Positions 7,011 to 11,254 of a DNA stretch of 16,085 bases are shown piece after piece. Each line of letters opens with the position of its first letter. The stretch's first letter is position 1. The DNA is from Candidatus Pacearchaeota archaeon (GTDB lineage: Archaea; Nanoarchaeota; Nanoarchaeia; Pacearchaeales; GW2011-AR1), in the NCBI GenBank assembly GCA_002690445.1, contig NZER01000217.1, forward strand, positions 1 through 16,085, given 5' to 3'. The notes below the pieces were generated by a model. That model ran no database searches and was not told the origin of the DNA. It worked only from the letters and a program-made list of their open reading frames with translations. The position numbers were made by a program, and so were the translations under genes.

Positions 7011-7217
7011 CTAACCAGAAGTAGATCGTTTATGATTGTGGGCCTGTTGTTGGGCCTCCTTCATAATCTTTCTAAGGGCGTCTGAGCCGAGTTCTCTGGT
7101 CAGGAAGGTACTGAGCTTGGATAGATCCTTACGCGCCTGTAAGCGCACTAGGTTGTCTCCTAGCTCGACCTCGTAAATGATTGATTGATACTGTTGGATT
7201 GCGTCTACTAAATTCAT
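7011..7217 (-). CDS. hypothetical helical protein (68 aa)
   Basis: The ATG at 7217 is preceded by an eight-base G run (complement of 7221-7228), which acts as the only visible Shine-Dalgarno-like sequence. The protein is helical (VDAIQQYQSIIYEVELGDNL, ARKDLSKLSTFLTREL) and ends in a polar His/Gln-rich tail (AQQQAHNHKRSTSG). No family is recognised. The homopolymer so close to the start could slip during replication and change translation, which is a speculation. Confidence 0.65.
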   Translation of the reverse strand: MNLVDAIQQYQSIIYEVELGDNLVRLQARKDLSKLSTFLTRELGSDALRKIMKEAQQQAHNHKRSTSG

Positions 7218-7249
7218 GTTCCCCCCCCGGAGATTTAGTTGTTTTTTTG

Positions 7250-7480
7250 CTACATCAGCTCTTCTTCTTTTAATAACTTATCGGACAAATCTACCTCATC
7301 TCTTAGCTGCTGAATTCCTTCTAAGAGTTTGACCAGTGTGCCTTTGTTGATGGTTACATATTTTGCATGCTCTATTTCTTCGGTAATCAATGCCTCATCA
7401 CATCGACTTCTTGTCGAAATGATTACTTCCTTGGCTTCTTCGATTGCCCCTAAAAGTTTTAGCTTCTGGTGTATGGTCAT
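7250..7480 (-). CDS. hypothetical helical protein (76 aa)
   Basis: The ATG at 7480 has a strong TTAGGAGGGGATAAA site. The protein is a mix of charged helices with no Trp or Cys pattern apart from one Cys (SRCDEALITEEIEHAKYV), ending in an acidic LSDKLLKEEELM. No family is recognised. It is one of the run of small unknown genes upstream of ArdC. Confidence 0.7.
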   Translation of the reverse strand: MTIHQKLKLLGAIEEAKEVIISTRSRCDEALITEEIEHAKYVTINKGTLVKLLEGIQQLRDEVDLSDKLLKEEELM

Positions 7481-7523
7481 TTTATCCCCTCCTAAAGGTA
7501 GCGTAAGTGACAGTAAGTATCTA

Positions 7524-7679
7524 CTAGTTGTTGGAAAAGATCCAAGTCACTTCTTCAACCCTGGATTCTTGATGGTCCCAGTCTTCTAGTTCTGCCAGCT
7601 CTGCTCTCGTGAAGCCGCCGTTTTCAATTCGTTCTTTAATTTCTGGGGTGATTTCCGCTGAAATTTCTGGCTCGTACAT
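7524..7679 (-). CDS. hypothetical small acidic protein (51 aa)
   Basis: A short frame of 51 codons from ATG 7679 to TAG 7524. The ATG is preceded by TGGAGATAAGC, an exact copy of the GGAGATAAG ribosome-binding site, which makes it a convincing gene despite its length. The protein is acidic (MYEPEISAEITPEIKER, FTRAELAELEDWDHQESR), with two short helices and Trp near both the middle and the end. No family is recognised. A G/C-rich hairpin zone lies upstream, isolating it from the previous gene. Confidence 0.65.
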   Translation of the reverse strand: MYEPEISAEITPEIKERIENGGFTRAELAELEDWDHQESRVEEVTWIFSNN

Positions 7680-7734
7680 GCTTATCTCCATGACTTTGAA
7701 ATTGAATTAGAAAAAGTTTGTAATTCGCTTAGCG

Positions 7735-7830
7735 CGGGCTAGCACGACCGTCGGGGGGATGGCCGAGCGAAGCGAGGCCCCGCATGGCCAGGGGGCAAGG
7801 GGGTCGGGACCCCCTCTTTGGCTCGGGTAT
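7735..7830. repeat. G/C-rich palindromic spacer
   Basis: This segment is much more G/C-rich than its neighbours and made of short inverted repeats: GGCC flanking GAGCGAAGCGA near 7763-7781, and a perfect GGGGGTC-GG-GACCCCC around 7800-7815. It is non-coding: the only long frame across it runs through the terminator next door and has no ribosome-binding site. It may extend the terminator zone, be a small palindromic repeat insertion, or be an RNA processing site. I cannot choose between these. Confidence 0.5.
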
Positions 7831-7860
7831 GAAGGGGGGAGAGAGCCGAAGCCCCCTCCC
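7831..7860 (-). terminator. intrinsic terminator-like hairpin with UUCG tetraloop
   Basis: In the minus-strand RNA, positions 7860-7851 and 7846-7837 form a 10-bp stem (two G-U pairs) closed by C(UUCG)G, about 20 bases after the stop of the 146-aa gene. It is followed by CCCTTC rather than a clean T-run, so it may pause or protect RNA ends more than terminate. The same tetraloop and arm composition occur in the hairpin after the next gene upstream. Confidence 0.6.
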
Positions 7861-7879
7861 GAGGTTTGAGGTTGGATTG

Positions 7880-8320
7880 TTAGAGTGAAGGGATGCTTCC
7901 GTGTGCTGCTGATCTCTTCGTAAAGGCTGTGTCTCGATGCTCTTGGTCAAGCTCGGGATAGTCTTCCACGGTGGGGAGCTGCTGTGCGTCGAGGTCAATC
8001 GCAAGCTGTACGAGATCAGTAACAGGCTCGCGATCAATCCGCTCGTCTTCAATCATCGAGAAGAGTTGCGAGTCTCCCTCTTCATCAGCTTGGATAAGTA
8101 AACGCTCAAGCTCTTCGTCCGAGTATGTCTTAAGAGCTGCTTCTTCGTCGATGATGCTCACCCCTTCAAAGCGTTGCTCGCCCGGACTGTTGGCGACTGA
8201 GGCGAATTCCTCGATTACCTCGATGAACTTAGGGATTGCGGTGTCTTCGTTGCGGTTCTCCTCAAGAAGGTGAGTGTTGCTGGTTTCGGTGGTTGTAAAG
8301 AGATTAAAGATGCTGTTCAT
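7880..8320 (-). CDS. hypothetical acidic protein (146 aa)
   Basis: The ATG at 8320 has ACGGAG about 7 bases upstream. The protein is strongly acidic across its middle (SDEELERLLIQADEEGDSQL, MIEDERIDREP), which could mimic DNA or bind a basic partner, although that is only inference. The N-terminus is Thr/Asn-rich. No family is recognised. It is bracketed by terminator-like hairpins on both sides and has a 25-bp imperfect palindrome in its leader, so it is probably expressed at its own level. Confidence 0.7.
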   Translation of the reverse strand: MNSIFNLFTTTETSNTHLLEENRNEDTAIPKFIEVIEEFASVANSPGEQRFEGVSIIDEEAALKTYSDEELERLLIQADEEGDSQLFSMIEDERIDREPVTDLVQLAIDLDAQQLPTVEDYPELDQEHRDTAFTKRSAAHGSIPSL

Positions 8321-8334
8321 GTTGCGCTCCGTGT

Positions 8335-8359
8335 ATCGACAAATGCTTCATTTGTTGAT
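8335..8359. promoter_or_regulatory. 25-bp palindrome in the leader of the acidic protein gene (possible operator or hairpin)
   Basis: ATCGACAAATG (8335-8345), a 3-base centre, then CATTTGTTGAT (8349-8359): 10 of 11 positions are complementary. It lies between the terminator-like hairpin and the ribosome-binding site. Size and symmetry fit a dimeric repressor operator. It could also act as an RNA hairpin that affects translation. No cognate regulator gene is visible in the window. Confidence 0.4.
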
Positions 8360-8368
8360 GTGGTTGTG

Positions 8369-8398
8369 AAAAGGAGGAGAGGGCCGAAGCCCCCCCCC
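8369..8398 (-). terminator. intrinsic terminator with UUCG tetraloop
   Basis: In the minus-strand RNA a run of nine G and one C (8398-8389) pairs with GCCCTCTCCT (8384-8375), closed by C(UUCG)G, with three G-U pairs. CC and TTTT follow. It lies 12 bases after the stop of the 198-aa gene. The flanks (GAGTGTAT on the plus strand at 8400-8407) and the arm order match the terminator at 9030-9060, so the two look like copies of one element. Confidence 0.75.
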
Positions 8399-8410
8399 TG
8401 AGTGTATGCT

Positions 8411-9007
8411 TTATTGAAGGATGGAGAGGATGGTATGAGCGTGTTCCCCCATGGAGGGTGCTTGCTCAAGCTTCATTCCGGGTTCGGCAAGTAGCGCCTG
8501 CTCCCGAGAATACTCTTCAAGGTCTTTCATGCTGAACAAAGCCGCCCAAGCCTGACCTACCGCTTTGGCTGATTGGTGCTGCTTCTTCATTGAGGTCAGT
8601 GCGGCCATCTTATCATCTCGGCTAGCAGTGATTGCTCCTCGAAGTTCGCACCAGATTTCCGTTCCATCGCCTTCTTTCGACTTCATCCAAGCTGCGAGAA
8701 AGGAGGTGATTTCTTGGTTGCTGGGCTTCTCTCCGTGGAGCTTCTCTTCGTCCTCGATGAATCGCTCTCGCTTCTGTTGCTTGATGTCAGTCTCAAGGGT
8801 GTCTTGCCGACAGATGATGCGGAGTACCTCCTTCAGGTCCCCGTTGCCATTTGCGTTTTGAGCTACGAGTTCTTCCTGTATCTCGGTTACGGTGTTGACT
8901 CGTGATACGAGATGGACGCAAGCCTTCCAAGCTTCGGTTCCGCGTCGGAGTCCTTTGATGCTGTTGCTGAGGGCTGCTCTGATGTCTGTTGAGTTAAAGT
9001 TGTTCAT
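8411..9007 (-). CDS. hypothetical helical protein (198 aa)
   Basis: The ATG at 9007 is preceded by ACGGAGATAAGACAC, containing an exact copy of the shared ribosome-binding site. The protein is predicted mostly helical. Charged segments (KQQKRERFIEDEEKLHGEK) sit near its middle and Met/Ala/Lys-rich ones (DDKMAALTSMKKQHQSAKA) near its end. It has no transmembrane or signal segment, and two scattered Cys without metal-site spacing. No family is recognised. As the second gene of the leftward operon, with terminator-like hairpins before and after, it is probably made early and strongly. A host-takeover or transcription-related role is a guess from position only. Confidence 0.7.
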   Translation of the reverse strand: MNNFNSTDIRAALSNSIKGLRRGTEAWKACVHLVSRVNTVTEIQEELVAQNANGNGDLKEVLRIICRQDTLETDIKQQKRERFIEDEEKLHGEKPSNQEITSFLAAWMKSKEGDGTEIWCELRGAITASRDDKMAALTSMKKQHQSAKAVGQAWAALFSMKDLEEYSREQALLAEPGMKLEQAPSMGEHAHTILSILQ

Positions 9008-9029
9008 GTGTCTTATCTCCGTGTGTAGT

Positions 9030-9060
9030 AAAAAAAGGTGGAGAGGCCAAACGCCCCTCC
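9030..9060 (-). terminator. intrinsic terminator (8-bp stem, 5-base loop, T7 run)
   Basis: In the minus-strand RNA GGAGGGGC (9060-9053) pairs with GCCTCTCC (9047-9040) around a 5-base loop with one G-U pair. ACC and seven T (9036-9030) follow. This is the best textbook terminator in the window. It lies 20 bases after the stop of the first small gene and just before the ribosome-binding site of the next, so it probably attenuates rather than ends the operon. Confidence 0.8.
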
Positions 9061-9080
9061 GAGTGTATATTCTATAATGA

Positions 9081-9260
9081 CTAGAAGATAATATCTTCTA
9101 TACTTGTTTCTTCCGACGTTGCTGGAATGGGACTAACCCCTTCCCCTTCCTCTTTGTCAGATGGTTCGATCCACTTCCAACAGTCACAAGGAATAAAATC
9201 TCCATCTATGTTGGTGTGTGTCTCCCCGCAAAGTACTTTGACTAGATTCTTCCATTGCAT
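9081..9260 (-). CDS. hypothetical small acidic protein (59 aa), first gene of the leftward arm
   Basis: The ATG at 9260 has an excellent AGGAGGT site 5 bases upstream. A longer frame begins with TTG at 9305 and has no site. The protein has Cys11, Cys25 and Cys27 (IPCDCWKW) and an acidic, Ser/Thr-rich tail (PSDKEEGEG, TSEETSIEDIIF). Three cysteines alone do not define a metal site. No family is recognised. It lies closest to the non-coding centre, so the promoter for the whole leftward arm should be just upstream (9261-9400), although I see no convincing sigma-70 hexamer pair there. Confidence 0.65.
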   Translation of the reverse strand: MQWKNLVKVLCGETHTNIDGDFIPCDCWKWIEPSDKEEGEGVSPIPATSEETSIEDIIF

Positions 9261-9324
9261 ATCTACCTCCTGTGTTGTTAGTCGGACTTCATCCCCCCCC
9301 CACAAAATGAAGGAGGGAGGATAT

Positions 9325-9494
9325 AAAATTTGCGTTTTCTTGATTTGGGCGAGGTTTTGATTTTCCGCCCTTCACAGCGCAGCAAGAGGGCGGAAAATTA
9401 AAATCACGCACAAAAGCAAGGCGAAGTATTGGCGGCTCCGTCCGCCATGAGCCGGTCTGCGCTTCGCAGATGCGGTCAAGAAAACGCAAATTTT
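9325..9494 (+). repeat. 170-base inverted-repeat element with perfect 19-bp terminal arms
   Basis: Positions 9325-9343 (AAAATTTGCGTTTTCTTGA) are exactly complementary to 9476-9494. The enclosed 132 bases contain a 19-bp hairpin (9353-9371 with 9387-9405, two G-U pairs in the plus sense, 15-base loop), a GGCGG/CCGCC hairpin (9431-9446) and a TCTGCG-CTT-CGCAGA hairpin (9456-9470). Together they form a multi-branched structure closed by the outer stem. A miniature inverted-repeat insertion is an alternative, but I see no flanking target duplication. A TATAAA at 9322-9327, with a half-matching CCCACA 17 bases before it, could start a plus-strand transcript here. That promoter is weak. Confidence 0.7.
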
Positions 9495-9596
9495 TAGCGT
9501 CACTCCGCTCCCAACCCCCCTCCACCATTCACCACCCCCTGGGGGGGGGATGAGGGGGCTGCCAAGTGAGGCAAATAAGGTGGCTCCGTCCGCCAT
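9434..9596 (+). repeat. 15-bp direct repeat, each copy inside a hairpin
   Basis: GGCTCCGTCCGCCAT occurs at 9434-9448 and 9582-9596. Each copy forms the loop and 3' side of a stem: GGCGG-CTCCGT-CCGCC at 9431-9446, and GGTGG-CTCCGT-CCGCC at 9579-9594, which is extended by GGCAAAT/ATTTGCC (9570-9576 with 9595-9601). The shared hexaloop with different flanking stems suggests a repeated RNA or protein recognition element. Between them, 9506-9560 is a C-run then G-run stretch (nine G at 9541-9549). Confidence 0.6.
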
Positions 9597-9602
9597 TTGC
9601 CG

Positions 9603-9923
9603 ACTAGTGCCTGCCAGCCCAATACCGCCAACTAGCGCGAATGCCCTCTGCCAAACACTCGTCCTATGAAACGGATGGTTCAATACCAGAATATTGCGGT
9701 TTTGTTACTTTTGGCGGCAAAAGTAAGCCCCGCTGGCAGGCGTGCCCGAGGGCCACTAGTATACCTATCAGCATGTGACTAGACTACGCTGGGTGCAAAA
9801 GGCCGCGTAGCGGGTCACAACTTGTTGGGACGGAACCCTTTTGTAGCCGGAGCGAGCATAAAGCGAGCAAGTCCTGATCAACACTTGTATCAAAGTGTCC
9901 ACACCTCGTATCCAGGAGGATAC
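9603..9923 (+). ncRNA. candidate structured RNA: three-way-junction domain, pseudoknot-prone hairpin and small hairpins
   Basis: Sequence-visible pairing in order: ACTAGT 9603-9608 with 9755-9760; GCCTGCCAGC 9609-9618 with 9732-9741; a GCC-CGAG-GGC mini-hairpin between them (9744-9753), making a three-way junction; inside, TTACTTTTG-GCGG-CAAAAGTAA (9705-9726). Then TGTGAC 9774-9779 with 9814-9819, stacked on CTACGC 9784-9789 with 9805-9810. The loop CAAAAGG (9796-9802) is complementary to CCTTTTG (9837-9843), an H-type pseudoknot. Then GTTGGGAC 9824-9831 with 9871-9882 (4-base bulge), ACACTT/AAGTGT 9881-9898, and GTATCC-AGGA-GGATAC 9908-9923. No known RNA family is recognised by eye. The strand is inferred from G-U pairs in neighbouring stems. 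Confidence 0.45.
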
Positions 9924-9960
9924 AGTACAGCACCCAATATCAGGTAGTTAGCTATCAAGA

Positions 9961-10168
9961 CGGTGTATTATACCGGGGATGGATTTTGTACTCGAAGCCA
10001 CTCAGAGCCCTAGTCTAGCACCTATATGACCCTAGATCGCTAGGTCTGGGTGGGGTGCCGGGGGAAGGGCGGCTATTCAGGCAATGGCGAAGCCGAGCCT
10101 GATGCACGTTAGTGGTACTTATCCCTAGGTCTAGTGTAGTCTGGGTACATAAGTGGTCTGGGGTCCAG
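9961..10168 (+). ncRNA. continuation of candidate structured RNA: nested hairpins
   Basis: CGGTGT/ATACCG hairpin at 9961-9975 (one G-U in the plus sense). GCCC 10007-10010 with 10067-10070 encloses GCACC 10018-10022 with 10054-10058, which encloses CCTAG-ATCG-CTAGG at 10031-10044. TCAGGC 10077-10082 with 10097-10102 encloses GGC-GAA-GCC. ACTTATCCC 10117-10125 pairs with 10143-10154 (3-base bulge). CTGG/CCAG lies at 10158-10168. Individually some of these stems are short enough to arise by chance. The density and nesting are what is notable. The boundaries of any transcript are unknown. Confidence 0.35.
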
Positions 10169-10237
10169 CGATGCGAGTTTCGAGCGAGCCAGTATATGTC
10201 GGAGTTTGCCAAGTTCTCGTCTTGCTTCCAAGATTAG

Positions 10238-10265
10238 CCGCTTCGGCGGGTATGGGGGTACCCCC
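10238..10265. terminator. tandem stable hairpins (UUCG tetraloop, then GGGGGTACCCCC palindrome)
   Basis: CCGC-TTCG-GCGG (10238-10249) is a 4-bp stem with the extra-stable cUUCGg tetraloop. Four bases later comes the perfect 12-bp palindrome GGGGGTACCCCC (10254-10265). On the plus strand GTTCT follows, so there is no good T-run and efficient intrinsic termination is doubtful. They could cap the 3' end of the candidate RNA or stabilise it. A protein-binding palindrome near the terminase (packaging region) is another reading. Confidence 0.4.
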
Positions 10266-10508
10266 GTTCTAATGTAGCAGGGTAGTGTCGAATACCTCTC
10301 CTTGAATTATTGGTCGATTTGAAGGGTCTGACAAGACTTCAGCCAGTCGATACTAGTAGTACTGTTTGATTACTGAGGGGGGATAAAGAGACTATGTACT
10401 ATTTGATAACTATCTGTCAAGCGGCCCTGTAAGTGCCCGGTATTACTAGGGGGGTGTTAGCATTTTTCCCTTGACAGGTTTGGGTAAAAGAGCGAATTCT
10501 GTGCGTAT
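10266..10508. other. leader of the packaging operon, no gene
   Basis: The stretch before the first packaging gene holds GAA[GG]GTCT-GACA-AGACTTC (10321-10340), the 8-bp palindrome TACTAGTA (10351-10358), and an 8-bp inverted repeat CTGTCAAG (10414-10421) with CTTGACAG (10470-10477). The second arm contains TTGACA, a perfect -35-like hexamer, but the best downstream -10 at 10495-10500 is poor and would leave almost no leader. A phage- or activator-dependent promoter, or a packaging site, may lie here. Neither can be shown by eye. Confidence 0.4.
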
Positions 10509-10808
10509 ATGGCGAAAGACCACACAGTCACGGTCTATCAAAATGCGGATAATCACAAGTTACTACATGACCTGTATATGATTACCCGGAAGCAGATTGA
10601 GGGACTAAGAAGCAAGGTTGAGAACGAGGATGATCTTACTCAAAAAGATCTAAAGACTCTCGATCTCTGTTACGATGGCCTCAAGAAGCTAATTGGCATC
10701 GAGAAAGAGCTGAAGACTGACGCTCTTGCCTCGATGACCGATGATGAGCTTAGGTCACTCGCTCGCAAAACATTAAGAGAGGGACTAGCCTCCAGCAAAA
10801 AGCCATGA
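10509..10808 (+). CDS. small helical protein, positional candidate for terminase small subunit (99 aa)
   Basis: The 99-aa product is helical and highly charged, with a long central helix (NEDDLTQKDLKTLDLCYDGL) and a C-terminal SMTDDELRSLARKTLREGL. First position in the packaging operon, small size and a helical charged composition suit a DNA-recognising small terminase subunit, but no diagnostic helix-turn-helix is obvious and the family is not recognised. The ATG at 10509 lacks a Shine-Dalgarno site. The nearest purine run (AAAAGAG) ends 17 bases upstream. There is no better in-frame start. The stop overlaps the next ATG as ATGA, so translation is coupled. Confidence 0.6.
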   Translation: MAKDHTVTVYQNADNHKLLHDLYMITRKQIEGLRSKVENEDDLTQKDLKTLDLCYDGLKKLIGIEKELKTDALASMTDDELRSLARKTLREGLASSKKP

Positions 10809-11254
10809 TCAAAATCCGAAAGTACAAACCACTAGACGAAGATTTCATTTATCACTCCTGGTTGTCGTCAGTTGACTACAATATCCCCGGAGTTCAGAGA
10901 GTAACGCGATTAGTCATTGACAGTTGCGTCGAAAATGGCACTATCTTAGTAGCAAGTTCGGACGAAGATGAGGATCACATCCTTGGTTGGCTGTCCTATA
11001 CCGAAGAGCTTGGGTTTCCAGTCCTTCTTTATGTCTTCGTGAAGAAGAAGCTAAGGAATCATGGGATAGGCTATAGGCTCATGCGGGAACAGTTCCCCAA
11101 TGAGGAGACGGTCCCGACGGCTTTTTGGTCTTTCTGGTGTCAGAAGTATAATCTTAAGAAGCGATGGGGTCTTAAGTTTAACTCTCTCTACTTACCTGTA
11201 CTGGTGGATAAATTGCATGGCGAAGCAGAACCTGAGCCCGAAAACAAAAGCTAG
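10805..11254 (+). CDS. GNAT-like acetyltransferase-fold protein (149 aa)
   Basis: The fold signature is GNAT motif A: the strand YVFVKKKLRNHGIGYRL (76-92) contains the R-x-x-G-x-G acetyl-CoA loop as R84-N-H-G87-I-G89. Upstream strands (TILVASSDED, ILGWLSY) match the usual β-sheet order. Proteins of this type sit close to the large terminase in many phages and end with a similar Trp/Tyr-rich region (FWSFWCQKYNLKKRWGLKFN). Their substrate is unknown. They might modify a host or virion protein. The ATG overlaps the previous stop by four bases, and the gene overlaps the large terminase by 38 bases. The fold is fairly sure, the activity is not. Confidence 0.7.
   Translation: MIKIRKYKPLDEDFIYHSWLSSVDYNIPGVQRVTRLVIDSCVENGTILVASSDEDEDHILGWLSYTEELGFPVLLYVFVKKKLRNHGIGYRLMREQFPNEETVPTAFWSFWCQKYNLKKRWGLKFNSLYLPVLVDKLHGEAEPEPENKS

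Larger units (their letters stand above)
9261..10508. other. 1.25-kb non-coding divergent region packed with inverted repeats
   Basis: No frame here has both a ribosome-binding site and plausible protein composition. Frames that cross it on the minus strand (9289-9528, 9372-9683, 10015-10212) run through hairpins and homopolymers. It separates the leftward early arm from the rightward packaging arm. It should therefore hold divergent promoters, and perhaps the packaging site and the replication origin, because a terminase gene starts on its right edge. The structures listed separately below occupy most of it. The tetranucleotide CTAG occurs 12 times between 9604 and 10449, against about 3 expected by chance for equal base use. 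Confidence 0.85.

Noticed and set aside
7729..8052. Minus-strand 107-aa open frame overlapping the hairpin zone
   Set aside because: It runs out of the 146-aa gene in another frame and through a terminator; no ribosome-binding site.
9289..9683. Minus-strand open frames (79 and 103 aa) across the inverted-repeat zone
   Set aside because: They cross hairpins and a nine-base G/C run, have no ribosome-binding site, and composition looks like translated non-coding sequence.
9664..9700. GGTTCAATACC resembling a tRNA T-arm
   Set aside because: The stem is only 3 bp, no acceptor or anticodon arm can be paired around it, so it is not a tRNA or tmRNA.
9431..9923. GGA-containing loops (AGGA, ACGGAA, and ACGGAG on the minus strand) as CsrA-binding sponge RNA
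   Set aside because: The motifs fall on different strands and the stems are uneven; too few consistent sites for a CsrB-like RNA.
10085..10110. CTGATGC near 10099 as a hammerhead ribozyme core
   Set aside because: The core needs CTGANGA and a paired GAAA; neither fits here.
10015..10212. Minus-strand 65-aa open frame in the central region
   Set aside because: No ribosome-binding site, overlaps nested hairpins, and low-complexity Pro/Arg-rich translation.
10471..10500. Sigma-70 promoter TTGACA plus -10
   Set aside because: The -35 hexamer is perfect, but the best -10 matches only three of six positions and would leave almost no leader.
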